Part shown: piece by piece, positions 9,805 through 19,160 of the stretch | Position numbering within the stretch: position 1 is the first letter of the stretch | Layout: every line of letters begins with the position of its first letter | NCBI GenBank assembly: GCA_024638215.1 | Contig: JAHEKS010000009.1 | Location: 1 to 36,035 of the forward strand | Length of the DNA: 36,035 bases | Source: Acidobacteriota bacterium | Lineage (GTDB): Bacteria; Acidobacteriota; Terriglobia; UBA7540 | Reading direction: 5' to 3' | Program-made: the position numbers and the translations under genes | Notes under the pieces: model-generated | Seen by the model: only the letters and a program-made list of their open reading frames with translations | The model's database searches: none | Told to the model about the DNA's origin: nothing

Positions 9805-10794
9805 GTGACGGGGAAAGGCTTCTTCACAGTGGATGAGCCCCCGCGGCCCATCTTCCGGTTCCTTCTCTCGGCCTTCCTGGTTTTCTGCGCCTATCTGGGC
9901 ACAGGGATCTTTCTTGGGGTCGTTTTCCGCGTCTTCGGCCTCCTACCGGACATCTACGTGAGTCTCTTTCTGGTTGACCTCGTGCTGCTGGCGGTTCTCG
10001 TCGCCCTCTACAAGCTCTTTTGCAGCGTGCTTGACGGCAAGCCGCTGGCTTTTGTCGGTCTAGCCTTTCACGGGCGTTGGAAGGCCGAACTGGGAATGGG
10101 ATTCGCCCTTGGAGCCATCATGATCCTGGCCGTGGGCCTGCTGGAAGGCATCCTCGGCGTCGCCAGTTTTTCATGGATGCTTTCTGCGGCCGCCTCGCCG
10201 CGCCATATCCTGATTTGGGCAGTGTTCTCGCTGGTCCTTTTTTGCGTGGCCGGGACCGCCGAGGAGCTGTCCTTTCGCGGCTACCCTTTCCAGCGGTTGG
10301 TGGACTCGATCGGGCCGGCCGGGGCCGTGGCGGTTTTTTCGGCAATGTTCGGCCTGGTGCACCTTGGAAACAGCTCGCACACGTGGCTCTCCACCTTAAA
10401 CACCGTGCTGGTGGGCGTAACGTTCAGTGTCGCTTACCTTCGGACGCGCGCGCTGTGGCTTCCCATCGGACTTCACGTCTCCTGGAATGTCTTCCAAGGC
10501 TATGCGCTGGGGTTTCCAGTCAGCGGCATTTTGCTGCCTGCGGCTTTGACCAGGCCGGAAATACACGGCGCCTTTTGGCTGAGCGGTGGCGCTTACGGCC
10601 CGGAAGGAAGCCTGCTTTCGACCGGCGTGATAATCCTGGGCACAGTTTACCTGTTGCTTTCCAAACGCATCTATGTGAGTAAGGAGATGAGGGAACTGGT
10701 TCTCGCTCCCGTCCCTCAGCCACCCAATAGCCGGCAGCCCCCGGCGCCCCCTGACGCCAGTGGCCACGGACTTAAAGGTTTTCAAGGGCCTTAG
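9805..10794 (+). CDS. CPBP-family intramembrane metalloprotease (CAAX protease-like)
   Basis: A 329-residue polytopic membrane protein with about eight hydrophobic segments. It has the three motifs of the CAAX-protease/bacteriocin-processing family: EELSFR (Glu153-Arg158), FGLVH (182-186) and HVSWN (224-228), whose Glu and His residues coordinate the catalytic zinc. Family members cleave within or near membranes; the bacterial substrates are mostly unknown. The GTG at 9805 is chosen because AAGGAGAG (9791-9798) precedes it and it begins after the upstream stop at 9791; a longer reading from 9727 would overlap the kinase gene. The next gene starts at the very next base after its stop, so the two are co-transcribed. 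Confidence 0.88.
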   Translation: MTGKGFFTVDEPPRPIFRFLLSAFLVFCAYLGTGIFLGVVFRVFGLLPDIYVSLFLVDLVLLAVLVALYKLFCSVLDGKPLAFVGLAFHGRWKAELGMGFALGAIMILAVGLLEGILGVASFSWMLSAAASPRHILIWAVFSLVLFCVAGTAEELSFRGYPFQRLVDSIGPAGAVAVFSAMFGLVHLGNSSHTWLSTLNTVLVGVTFSVAYLRTRALWLPIGLHVSWNVFQGYALGFPVSGILLPAALTRPEIHGAFWLSGGAYGPEGSLLSTGVIILGTVYLLLSKRIYVSKEMRELVLAPVPQPPNSRQPPAPPDASGHGLKGFQGP

Positions 10795-11601
10795 ATGACC
10801 GGCGAAACCGCCCATCGCTGGAAGCCTTCTCTGCACCACAGTCGTCGGCGTGCGAGATGTCTGGTTTGCGCGGCCGCAGCGCTGGCGCTGCTCGTGAGCC
10901 CGCGGACGATGTTCCCCGACGAGCCGCTGACCAAAGAGGCGCGGATCAACCTCATCCGCGGCCTGATCAGCGAAATCGCCGTCACCAAGATTCCGCTGCC
11001 GCGCGGGAAACACGGCGTGGTTCTGGACACCAAGGGTACGCTCGACAAAGGCGAGGCCCAAAAAGAAATGCGCAACAACGGCCCCGCCATCCTGCCCGGC
11101 ATGCCGGTGGAAATTACCAGGCTGACGTTCAAGTCCAACCGAATCATCTTCGAAATCAACGGCGGGGGAAAGCGAGGGAAAAAGTGGTATCAGCACATCG
11201 AAATCGGCATCGGTAATCGGACTACGCCCATCGCTCAGCAGCCGCCCGTGCTCACCTATGGATCGTGGATCACGCTCAAGCTCGCTGAGAAAGCCAAGAA
11301 CCTGACCGTCGATCAAGCGAAAAGTCTGCTGGCCGACGTTCTGGACTTCACGCGGCACTCGCCCACCGTCTTGTATGCCCGCACCACGCCTCCCGAGTTC
11401 AAGGAAGCCATCGAGAAACATCAGGTGCTGGTGGGAATGGACCGCGACACGGTGCTCTCCTCCAAAGGTCCGCCCGACCGCAAAGTGCGCGAAGACCGCC
11501 CCGACGGCACCGAGGAAGAAGACTGGATCTACGGCCTCCCACCGCATGTCCTGTATGTCGTCTTTGAAGGCGACACCGTCACGCGCGTTCACCAATACTG
11601 A
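10795..11601 (+). CDS. Exported protein with C-terminal BamE/SmpA-like region, unknown function
   Basis: A 268-residue protein whose ATG directly abuts the stop codon of the CPBP gene. The N-terminus has a basic stretch followed by a hydrophobic helix (VCAAAALALLVSP, about 23-35), which fits a signal peptide or anchor. The middle part is unassigned. The last 60 residues (HQVLVGMDRDTVLSSKGPPD, then EEEDWIYG and VVFEGDTVTRV) follow the pattern 'G.....V...GPPD......EWIYG...V.F..G.V..V' seen in BamE/SmpA-like domains. The assignment is by pattern only. A membrane-quality or cell-envelope role next to a membrane protease would fit but is not shown. Confidence 0.7.
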   Translation: MTGETAHRWKPSLHHSRRRARCLVCAAAALALLVSPRTMFPDEPLTKEARINLIRGLISEIAVTKIPLPRGKHGVVLDTKGTLDKGEAQKEMRNNGPAILPGMPVEITRLTFKSNRIIFEINGGGKRGKKWYQHIEIGIGNRTTPIAQQPPVLTYGSWITLKLAEKAKNLTVDQAKSLLADVLDFTRHSPTVLYARTTPPEFKEAIEKHQVLVGMDRDTVLSSKGPPDRKVREDRPDGTEEEDWIYGLPPHVLYVVFEGDTVTRVHQY

Positions 11602-11743
11602 AGTCGAAGCCACTCTCACTGCTGCATCATCATCCGGCGCGCGCTCGATTGGGTCGGCGCGCAAGACGGCTCGCGCGCTGGCGCGCATTTGACGCGAATC
11701 CCGCGATGGGTTAGGATGACGGGTGACCCGCTCTCCTTTGTGT

Positions 11744-11773
11744 TTGACTTAATGTCAAGCCGCCCTTTACCAT
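11744..11773 (+). promoter_or_regulatory. Probable sigma70-type promoter of the gap operon
   Basis: TTGACT (11744-11749), an 18-nt spacer and TACCAT (11768-11773) lie 45 nt before the gap ATG. The -35 box overlaps a small inverted repeat, TTGAC-TTAAT-GTCAA (11744-11758), which could be a regulator site. Confidence 0.45.
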
Positions 11774-11785
11774 AGTTGTTTCTAG

Positions 11786-12823
<1,038 letters not shown>

Positions 12824-12833
12824 ACTGTCCATC

Positions 12834-12870
12834 GTCCGTGGTCAGCGGTCCTCAACCGCCGGCCACGGAC
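12834..12870 (+). other. Strong RNA hairpin between gap and pgk
   Basis: GTCCGTGGTCAGCGG (12834-12848) pairs with CCGCCGGCCACGGAC (12856-12870) across the loop TCCTCAA: 14 of 15 positions pair, one as G-U. There is no T-run, so it is probably not a terminator; it could stabilise or process the gap-pgk transcript. Confidence 0.75.
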
Positions 12871-12906
12871 AACCGACCACGCATAATTCATAACGGACGG
12901 ATTCCC

Positions 12907-14097
12907 ATGAGCAAACTTTCGATTCGCGATTTAGACCTGAAAGGCAAACGTGTTTTCATGCGCGTGGATTACAACGTTCCGCTCAACGACGCGGGCCAGA
13001 TTACCGACGACACGCGCATTCAAGCTTCCTTGCCGACCGTTCAGTATGCCCTCCACCGTGGTGCGCGGCTGATTCTGGCCTCTCACCTCGGCCGGCCCAA
13101 AGGCAAGCCCAATCCCAAGATGAGCTTGAGGCCCGCCGCTGAACGGCTTTCGAAGCTCCTTTCAAAGCCTGTCGCCTTTGCCAGCGACTGCGTCGGCGCG
13201 GAAGTGGAAAAACAGGCGGCGGTATTGAAGGACGGCGAAATCCTTCTTCTCGAAAATCTGCGCTTTCATCCCGAAGAAGAGAAGAACGATCCCGAATTCT
13301 CGCGCCAGCTCGCCGCAGTAGCCGAGCTTTACGTGAATGACGCCTTCGGTTCGGCACACCGCGCGCACGCTTCGACCGAAGGGATCACGAAGTTTCTCTC
13401 CCCGGCCGCGGCGGGCATGCTGATGGAAAAGGAGCTCGAATACCTCGGGAAAGCCGTTGAACATCCCGAGCGGCCTTACGTGGCCATCGTCGGCGGCGCC
13501 AAGGTTTCCGACAAAATCGAGCTGCTCCAAAACCTGCTGCGCTTTGCGGACACGATCCTGGTGGGCGGGGCGATGGCTTACACGTTCCTGAAGGCGCAAG
13601 GGGTAGACGTGGGCGCGTCGCGGGTGGAAGACGACAAGCTGGATATGGCCCGCGATGTGATGAAATTTGGCGAGCGCCGCACCATCAAGCTGTGCCTGCC
13701 AAGCGATCATGTGGTCGCGGACAAAATTGACGCGAGCGCCAAGGCGGAAATCGTCGGGACGCGTGGAATTCCGGCGGGCAAGATGGGCGTCGACATCGGG
13801 CCCCAGACGCGCGCCGAATATGCCGGCGAAATCGCCCGGGCGAAAACCATCGTCTGGAACGGTCCCATGGGCGTTTTTGAAATTGATCAATTCGCCCAGG
13901 GGACGCTCGAGGTGGCTCGCGCGGTTGCCGCTTCCAAGGCCGTTTCCATCGTGGGCGGCGGGGATTCGGTGGCGGCCGTGCACAAGGCGGGCGTCGAATC
14001 CCAAATCAGCCACATCTCCACCGGCGGCGGAGCTTCGCTCGAGTTCCTTTCGGGATTGAAGCTGCCGGGCGTCGAAGCGCTGACCGAAAAGAAGTAA
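12907..14097 (+). CDS. pgk: Phosphoglycerate kinase
   Basis: A 396-residue enzyme that transfers phosphate from 1,3-bisphosphoglycerate to ADP, forming ATP. Visible motifs are [35 protein letters not shown], the hinge region [16 protein letters not shown] and the nucleotide site GGGDS, then [11 protein letters not shown] at the end. The ATG at 12907 gives the normal family length; reading further upstream would overlap gap. The Shine-Dalgarno is weak. It lies in the gap-pgk-tpiA-secG cluster, separated from tpiA by about 157 nt that carry facing repeat words. Confidence 0.98.
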   Translation: MSKLSIRDLDLKGKRVFMRVDYNVPLNDAGQITDDTRIQASLPTVQYALHRGARLILASHLGRPKGKPNPKMSLRPAAERLSKLLSKPVAFASDCVGAEVEKQAAVLKDGEILLLENLRFHPEEEKNDPEFSRQLAAVAELYVNDAFGSAHRAHASTEGITKFLSPAAAGMLMEKELEYLGKAVEHPERPYVAIVGGAKVSDKIELLQNLLRFADTILVGGAMAYTFLKAQGVDVGASRVEDDKLDMARDVMKFGERRTIKLCLPSDHVVADKIDASAKAEIVGTRGIPAGKMGVDIGPQTRAEYAGEIARAKTIVWNGPMGVFEIDQFAQGTLEVARAVAASKAVSIVGGGDSVAAVHKAGVESQISHISTGGGASLEFLSGLKLPGVEALTEKK

Positions 14098-14110
14098 GCA
14101 GCCGGCAGGG

Positions 14111-14234
14111 AGCAGTAGGCAGCGTACGACCGCCGACAGGCAGAGACCGAAACATACGTATGAATGCGCGAGTTGTGGGGAAGAGGGAACGTCTCGATAG
14201 ATGACTGCGGACGGCCTTCTGCTTACTGCCTACT
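14111..14234. repeat. Facing inverted words flanking the pgk-tpiA spacer
   Basis: AGCAGTAGGCAG (14111-14122) faces CTGCTTACTGCCTACT (14219-14234), which reads AGTAGGCAGTAAGCAG on the other strand. The two arms bracket about 96 nt between pgk and tpiA. The build is the same as for the arms at 8015/8695 and 15408/15472, but with a different word. Confidence 0.6.
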
Positions 14235-14254
14235 TCAACCCAAGGATGTGAACC

Positions 14255-15013
14255 TTGCGAAAACCCGTCATTGCAGGCAATTGGAAAATGTACAAAACCA
14301 TCGGCGAAGCGGTGGCCTTCGTCGAAAAGTTGAAACCTAGCGTGGAGAGGGCCGAGCACTGCGAGGTGGTGGTCGGCCCTCCTTTCACGGCGCTGAGAGC
14401 GGTCGCGGATGCCGCGCGCGGCAGCAAGATTGCGGTCGCAGCTCAAGATCTTCACTGGAACAAGCAAGGCGCGCACACCGGAAATGTTTCGCCGTCGATG
14501 CTCTTGGACGCCGGCTGCACGCACGTGATTATCGGCCACTCCGAGCGGCGTCACGATCACGGTGAAACCGACCATCAGGTGAACCTGAAATTGAAAGCCG
14601 CGCTGGCGGCAGGCCTGGTGCCGATCGTTTGCGTAGGGGAAACGCTTGAAGAGCGCGAAGCGGGCGCGACGGACCGCGTGCTGGAACGGCAGTTCCTGGG
14701 CGGGTTCGCCGGGTTGACCCCTTCTGAATTTTCCCGTATCATCATAGCTTACGAGCCAGTCTGGGCAATCGGGACCGGCCGCACGGCGACTCCTGAAATG
14801 GCGGCCGCGAGTCACGCTGTCCTGCGGAAGCTGGCCAGCAAGGAATTCGGCGAAGGCAACGCTGCCGCTTTGCGGATTCTTTATGGCGGCAGCGTCAAGG
14901 CGGAGAATATCGGCAAGCTGATGGCCCAGGAAGAAATTGACGGCGCGCTGGTGGGCGGCGCGAGCCTGGACGCGGATTCATTCCTGGCCATTGTGAATTA
15001 TCCTCGGAATTGA
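14255..15013 (+). CDS. tpiA: Triosephosphate isomerase
   Basis: A 252-residue TIM-barrel enzyme interconverting dihydroxyacetone phosphate and glyceraldehyde-3-phosphate. It begins with the substrate-binding Lys in [10 protein letters not shown] (Lys11), has the catalytic His in VIIGHSERR, the catalytic Glu in [12 protein letters not shown], and the phosphate-binding loops [10 protein letters not shown] and VGGASL. The start is TTG at 14255 with AAGGA at 14242-14246. The ATG at 14246 runs straight into a stop, and no other start yields the conserved N-terminus. It is followed 37 nt later by secG. Confidence 0.98.
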   Translation: MRKPVIAGNWKMYKTIGEAVAFVEKLKPSVERAEHCEVVVGPPFTALRAVADAARGSKIAVAAQDLHWNKQGAHTGNVSPSMLLDAGCTHVIIGHSERRHDHGETDHQVNLKLKAALAAGLVPIVCVGETLEEREAGATDRVLERQFLGGFAGLTPSEFSRIIIAYEPVWAIGTGRTATPEMAAASHAVLRKLASKEFGEGNAAALRILYGGSVKAENIGKLMAQEEIDGALVGGASLDADSFLAIVNYPRN

Positions 15014-15050
15014 AGTTATCTCGGCTTGAGGAAGGGCGGAAAAGGGAATT

Positions 15051-15398
15051 ATGGTAACAGCGGTTCTGGCGCTTCACATCCTGGTCAGCATCCTGCTGAT
15101 CCTTGTTGTGCTGATTCAGGGTGGAGAAAACGTGGACATCACCGCCGCGTTCGGCGGCGTCAGCCAGGCGGCGTTCGGGCCGCGCGGCACGGTGACGACT
15201 TTGGCGAAGATCACCTGGGTGCTGGGCGCGATCTTTGTCGTGACTTCCATCACCCTGGCGGTGTGGGCGACGCGAGGCGGGGGCGGTTCGCTTCTCGAGA
15301 CGAGCCCCGGAAAGTCCGCGCCAGCCCAAAAGGCGCCCGCCCAGCCGCAGCCGGCGCCGGCATTGCCGGGACCGCAATCTCCCGCTCCGCCCAAGTAG
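15051..15398 (+). CDS. secG: Preprotein translocase subunit SecG
   Basis: A 115-residue two-helix membrane protein that assists the SecYEG channel in protein export. The first helix is residues 5-22 (VLALHILVSILLILVVLIQ), followed by the family hallmark cytosolic loop rich in Gly/Ala/Phe (GGENVDITAAFGGVSQAAFGPRG). The second helix is residues 54-75. The C-terminal tail is an unusually long Ala/Pro/Gln-rich stretch that is probably disordered. AAAAGGGA precedes the ATG. The placement directly after tpiA and before a tRNA-Leu is common in bacteria, which strengthens the call. Confidence 0.95.
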   Translation: MVTAVLALHILVSILLILVVLIQGGENVDITAAFGGVSQAAFGPRGTVTTLAKITWVLGAIFVVTSITLAVWATRGGGGSLLETSPGKSAPAQKAPAQPQPAPALPGPQSPAPPK

Positions 15399-15407
15399 AT
15401 TCGAGCG

Positions 15408-15486
15408 GTTGCCAGTCCTCAGCTATCGGAGACTAGCGAGTTCTCGCGAGAAGTTTTGTCACAACCGATGCCTGAGGACTGCCAAC
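15408..15486. repeat. Inverted repeat arms between secG and tRNA-Leu
   Basis: GTTGCCAGTCCTCAG (15408-15422) and CTGAGGACTGCCAAC (15472-15486) are reverse complements at 14 of 15 positions and bracket 49 nt. In the middle is the perfect 12-nt palindrome TTCTCGCGAGAA (15441-15452) followed by GTTTTG. The structure may end the secG transcript, but the short loop makes a classical terminator doubtful. Confidence 0.8.
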
Positions 15487-15495
15487 TCTCAACGT

Positions 15496-15582
15496 GCGGA
15501 AGTGGCGGAATTGGCAGACGCACCAGCTTGAGGGGCTGACGGTCGCAAGACCGTGGGGGTTCGAGTCCCCCCTTCCGCACCA
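15496..15582 (+). tRNA. tRNA-Leu (anticodon GAG), CCA encoded
   Basis: An 87-nt class II tRNA. The acceptor arm is GCGGAAG (15496-15502) with CTTCCGC (15572-15578), the discriminator base is A15579, and CCA lies at 15580-15582. The anticodon loop TTGAGGG gives GAG, reading CUC/CUU leucine codons. A long variable arm (CGGTCGCAAGACCG) and the T-arm GGGGGTTCGAGTCCCCC are present. The outermost anticodon-stem pair appears as C-A, a small oddity in an otherwise perfect cloverleaf. Confidence 0.97.
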
Positions 15583-16134
15583 TACCTTGATTTCCACCTC
15601 ATTTGCTTTCGCTTTTGGAGTGAATGGACGCCTTTGGGTGGATCCCCCTCAGAGTCTGATCGCGCGTCTAGAGTGAATTCCTCCTTTTGTCGTCCCTCCT
15701 CTCAGAACAAGGCGCGGGCGGAAAGGACCTCTTCTAAAAGGGCTGCCGAGGTTCCCGAACTCGCTTCGTGCTTGATTCAACAAAAGAATATTGGGGTCGG
15801 CATTCTCCTCCTCGCTGAGGAATATCCGATAATCGTTTGGACAGACTTGGAGTTGCAAGTGAGCTCTCCTGCCTTGGTGGCCTGTTCATCCTCGAACCAA
15901 CTTACCGCAGAAATCTTCTGGTCGCAGATGGTTACCATGTATTCTGCTGATTCGCAGATCGTTCCAGTACTTATGGTCACGGATTTGTCCTCCCGCTCGG
16001 CTTGTGCGGGAGTATGTGGTTTTCTTGCTAAGGGATAAAGCGGTTTTGGGCCCAGCAGATGGGGGGCGGCTGGGCACACTTCATCCCCGCCCTCCCAAAT
16101 TTGAAATTAGGAAAGCACCAGGCGGCCGCTTGGC
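15583..16134. other. Long non-coding or decayed stretch of lower GC
   Basis: About 550 nt after the tRNA with visibly lower GC than the flanking genes. The longest plus frame begins inside the tRNA and shows no family features. On the minus strand two adjacent frames (about 15777-16020 and 15650-15858) read as soluble protein-like sequence but overlap in different frames and have no good start. This could be a decayed gene. I cannot support any gene here. Confidence 0.35.
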
Positions 16135-16163
16135 TTGACTCACCCTGGAAACCAGATTATCCT
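16135..16163 (+). promoter_or_regulatory. Probable promoter of the exported DUF4412-like gene
   Basis: TTGACT (16135-16140), a 17-nt spacer and TATCCT (16158-16163). The predicted leader is about 50 nt, ending at AGGAGG (16209-16214) and the ATG at 16221. Confidence 0.55.
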
Positions 16164-16220
16164 TTTCGCACAGGGCTCGTGACTAACCACAATTGGGGTG
16201 GGGCGATCAGGAGGATGAAG

Positions 16221-17318
16221 ATGATTCGAAGCCGTGTCTTGTGGGTTGTGGTAGCTGTGCTTTCGGCAGGAAGTCTCTCCTTTGGGGACTTCAAATACTC
16301 TGAAACATCCAAAATCACCGGCGGGGCTCTTCAGGGAATGACGAAGTTTGTGGGGGTGTTCAGCAAGCAGGCCCGTCAGGCGACCCAGCCTACCGAGAGC
16401 ACGACTTACGTCAAAGGGAATCGTCTGCGCTCCGACCATTCCGATGGTCGAGTCGAGATCATTGACCTCGACGGCCGCCGCGTGATCTTCATTGACACTC
16501 AGAAGAAAACCTACTCGATTACCACGTTCGACCAGATGAAACAAGCTCTCGAGCGTGCGCGGGAGCGAGCCAAGGCCGCGTCCGCCGGGAAAGGCCAAGA
16601 GCCACAAGCTCAGCAGGCTAATCTCAAAGTGACCCCTAAAGCCGACATCACTCCTACGGGAAAGACAGCCACCATCCTCAATCTCCCCGCCCACGAAGTC
16701 AAAATGCGCCTGGACATGCAAATGGAAAGCACCGACCCGAAGGCTGAGGGGAAATCGGCGACGATGTGGGTCACTTCCGATTCCTGGGTCACTCCGCAAA
16801 TACCGGGCTATGACGAGGTGATGCAGTTCCGCCAGAAAATGGCCAAAGAAATTGACTGGATGCCGAGCACCCTCCTGGGCGGCAACGCGCAGACGTCGCA
16901 GGCCATGGAGAATTTGCGGAAAAACTCCGCCGCCCTCAAGGGGCTCCCCTTGCTTCAGTACGTGAGCATGGGGATGGAAGCGAGCGGAAACCAGGAGGCT
17001 GCTGGAAGCCAAACCCAGTCGGAGCAGCCCGCGCCGCCATCCGATGTAAGCAACCCTGAGGGTGCAATCGTGAAGGGGCTGGGCGGAATGTTCGGCGGCT
17101 TCGGCCACAAAAAGAAGAAGAAGGAGGAGTCTGCTGCGGGAGAGCAAGCCTCGGCCGAGCCTGCGGCACCGCCCTCTTCCCCCGGCTCGCTGATGGATGT
17201 GACCGTTCAGGTGACATCGTACTCAAGTGACCCGCTGGATTCGAGTCTGTTCGAAGCGCCCGCCGGCTACACTGAACTCCCGTCGAACTTCGAACCCGAG
17301 CTAAGCGGGACCCACTGA
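16221..17318 (+). CDS. Exported protein, DUF4412-like, unknown function
   Basis: A 365-residue protein with a clean signal peptide (MIRSRVLWVVVAVLSAGSLSFG). The first half has an outer-membrane-lipoprotein-sorting-like pattern of beta strands (TTYVKGNRLRSDHSDGRVEI, then VIFIDTQKKTYSITTFDQMK), as in DUF4412-type periplasmic proteins. A second part contains 'ADITPTGKTATILNLPAHEVKMRL' and a Trp-rich 'TMWVTSDSWVTP'. The last third is Ala/Pro/Ser/Gln-rich with a lysine cluster (GHKKKKKEE), probably disordered. The ATG at 16221 is preferred over 16215 because AGGAGG ends 6 nt before it. The domain assignment is by pattern only and the function is unknown. Confidence 0.75.
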   Translation: MIRSRVLWVVVAVLSAGSLSFGDFKYSETSKITGGALQGMTKFVGVFSKQARQATQPTESTTYVKGNRLRSDHSDGRVEIIDLDGRRVIFIDTQKKTYSITTFDQMKQALERARERAKAASAGKGQEPQAQQANLKVTPKADITPTGKTATILNLPAHEVKMRLDMQMESTDPKAEGKSATMWVTSDSWVTPQIPGYDEVMQFRQKMAKEIDWMPSTLLGGNAQTSQAMENLRKNSAALKGLPLLQYVSMGMEASGNQEAAGSQTQSEQPAPPSDVSNPEGAIVKGLGGMFGGFGHKKKKKEESAAGEQASAEPAAPPSSPGSLMDVTVQVTSYSSDPLDSSLFEAPAGYTELPSNFEPELSGTH

Positions 17319-17425
17319 GCGCCGGGCGGCCACCGGAAGCGGCGCCGTTTTGCGCGGGGAGATTCAGCTACTCAGGTATCCCCCGATTTATTCCGGAGCT
17401 TTCGCCTATTTGTGATAGACTGCGC

Positions 17426-17443
17426 CCGGATTTCGATATCCGG
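17426..17443. promoter_or_regulatory. Palindromic operator candidate over the TetR start region
   Basis: CCGGAT-TTCGAT-ATCCGG, an 18-nt site with perfect 6-nt half-sites, ends 2 nt before the ATG of the TetR-family gene. It occupies the place of the ribosome site, and no separate Shine-Dalgarno is present. Autorepression by the TetR protein is inferred. Confidence 0.55.
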
Positions 17444-17445
17444 CC

Positions 17446-18045
17446 ATGGCTGAACACTCCGCCCCCCAACTGAAGCGGCGGGAAATCTGCCGCATCGCCG
17501 CGCGCGTCTTCTACGAAAAGAGTTACGAAGGCGCGTCCATGCAGGATATCGCCGAAGCCGTCGGGCTCACCAAGGCGGGCCTCTATCACTACATCGGGAG
17601 CAAGGACCTGCTCCTGTTTGAAATCATGAATTACGGCATGGACATCCTGCAGGAAACCGTGGTGGACAAGGCCAAGGACATCGCCGACCCCCGCGAAAAG
17701 CTCCGGCGCCTGATCGCGGGCCACATTGATTTGATCGTGCGCGCGCGCGACCTGGAAATAACCGTCATCCTGCATGAGAACCGCTCGCTGCGCGGACCGT
17801 TGCGCAAGAAGATCAACGCCCGCAAGCGGCAGTACATCCAGCTTCTGGAAGAAACCATCCAGCGCGTGCAGGAGCAAACCGGAGGAAAGGAATTACTCCC
17901 CGCTCACGTTGCGACTTTCGGGTTGCTGGGCATAATCAACTGGCTCTACCAGTGGTATCGCCCCGAGGGGCCGGTCAAGCAGGGCGAACTGACGCAAGCC
18001 TACATTGATTTCTTCTTCCGCGGACTGCTCGGCCAACGCGCTTAA
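17446..18045 (+). CDS. TetR/AcrR-family transcriptional regulator
   Basis: A 199-residue DNA-binding protein. The N-terminal helix-turn-helix is typical: IARVFYEKSYEGASMQDIAEAVGLTKAGLYHYIGSKDLL is split across residues 17-56. The C-terminal ligand-binding helices (EKLRRLIAGHIDLIVRARDLEITVILHEN) resemble those of TetR members that sense acyl-CoA or related lipids, such as the FadR/KstR2 group, but the ligand cannot be read from sequence. A perfect palindrome (17426-17443) just before the start suggests autoregulation. The next gene, prephenate dehydratase, is 102 nt away and need not be its target. Confidence 0.93.
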   Translation: MAEHSAPQLKRREICRIAARVFYEKSYEGASMQDIAEAVGLTKAGLYHYIGSKDLLLFEIMNYGMDILQETVVDKAKDIADPREKLRRLIAGHIDLIVRARDLEITVILHENRSLRGPLRKKINARKRQYIQLLEETIQRVQEQTGGKELLPAHVATFGLLGIINWLYQWYRPEGPVKQGELTQAYIDFFFRGLLGQRA

Positions 18046-18147
18046 CCTCGGTAGCTGCGCCTTCTCGGACCAGAGTGTTTCCACCCCCGTTGTCCGCCGC
18101 CGGGCGGCGTGGTAACATCTCGCGCGGATTCGCAAGCGGGAGGGCGA

Positions 18148-18975
18148 ATGTCATCCTTGACGGTTTCATTCCAGGGGGAGCGCGGAGCCTTCAGCGAGGA
18201 GGCGGCTCGCCAGCTTCTGGGTCAGCGCATCCGCGTTCTGCCTTGTGAAACCTTTTCCGCGGCATTCGAGAGCGTAGCCCGCGGCAGGGCGCGTTATTGT
18301 CTCGTGCCGATTGAGAACACCCTGGCGGGTTCCGTTTACGAGAACTACGATCTGCTGCTCGCGAACCATTTGCACATCGTCGGCGAAACCAACCTGCGCG
18401 TCGTGCACAACCTGGTGGCTTTCCCCGAAACTTCCACGCAAAACCTCCACCGCGTTTTTTCGCATCCCGTGGCGCTGGCGCAGTGCGGCAAATTCTTCCG
18501 GAAACATCCCGGGGTCGAGAAAGTTCCTTTTTACGACACGGCGGGGAGCGTGAAAATGCTGGCCGAGCAGCGCATTCCCGGCGCGGGGGCGATTGCCAGC
18601 CGCACGGCGGCGAAGGTGTACCGCGCGCGCGTTCTGGCCACCCACCTCGAAGACCATCACGAGAACTACACCCGATTTCTGCTCCTCTCCAGGAAGCCGG
18701 TGGTTTCGCCGCGCGCCAACAAGGTTTCCATCGTTTTCTCAACGCGCAACGTTCCCGGGGCGCTCTTCAAATGCTTGAGCGTTTTCGCGCTGCGCGACAT
18801 TGATCTGAGCAAACTGGAGTCGCGCCCGCTGCGCGGCAAGCCGTGGGAATACATGTTCTATGTGGATTTCATCGGGAACACGCGCGAAGCGCGCTGCCAA
18901 AAGGCGCTGGCCCACCTGGCCGAGGTCACCAGCCTCCTGCGCGTGCTCGGATGCTATCCAAGCGCGACGCGATAA
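18148..18975 (+). CDS. pheA: Prephenate dehydratase with ACT domain
   Basis: A 275-residue enzyme converting prephenate to phenylpyruvate in phenylalanine synthesis. The N-terminal catalytic part shows FQGERGAFSEEAA, the IENTLAGSVYENYDLL loop, SHPVALAQC and the catalytic Thr-Arg-Phe (Thr175-Phe177 in ENYTRFLLL). The C-terminal ACT domain (about 188-272, with PGALFKCLSVFALRDIDLSKLESRP) is the phenylalanine-feedback site, including the conserved ESRP. There is no chorismate mutase domain, so it is the monofunctional form. GGGAGGG at 18138-18144 supports the ATG at 18148; an upstream reading from 18109 is unlikely. Confidence 0.96.
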   Translation: MSSLTVSFQGERGAFSEEAARQLLGQRIRVLPCETFSAAFESVARGRARYCLVPIENTLAGSVYENYDLLLANHLHIVGETNLRVVHNLVAFPETSTQNLHRVFSHPVALAQCGKFFRKHPGVEKVPFYDTAGSVKMLAEQRIPGAGAIASRTAAKVYRARVLATHLEDHHENYTRFLLLSRKPVVSPRANKVSIVFSTRNVPGALFKCLSVFALRDIDLSKLESRPLRGKPWEYMFYVDFIGNTREARCQKALAHLAEVTSLLRVLGCYPSATR

Positions 18976-19160
18976 AGCACTCGCGACCTCGCTCCTTGCT
19001 TTTCCCCCGCCGAATTTGAACCTCGCTTCCAGGACTCGCTGGCTTGGCGACCTTGCCGCCCCAGCCCGGCGGCGATAGACTGATTGGGAGGTTGGCGGGC
19101 TGCGCGCACCTGGCGGGCCGCCTTCCTGCGAATAAATTCCGAAGCAGGGACCTGAGATTT

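Noticed and set aside
15553-16038. A 161-codon plus-strand open frame starting inside tRNA-Leu
   Set aside because: The start lies within the tRNA, there is no Shine-Dalgarno and no family features are seen.
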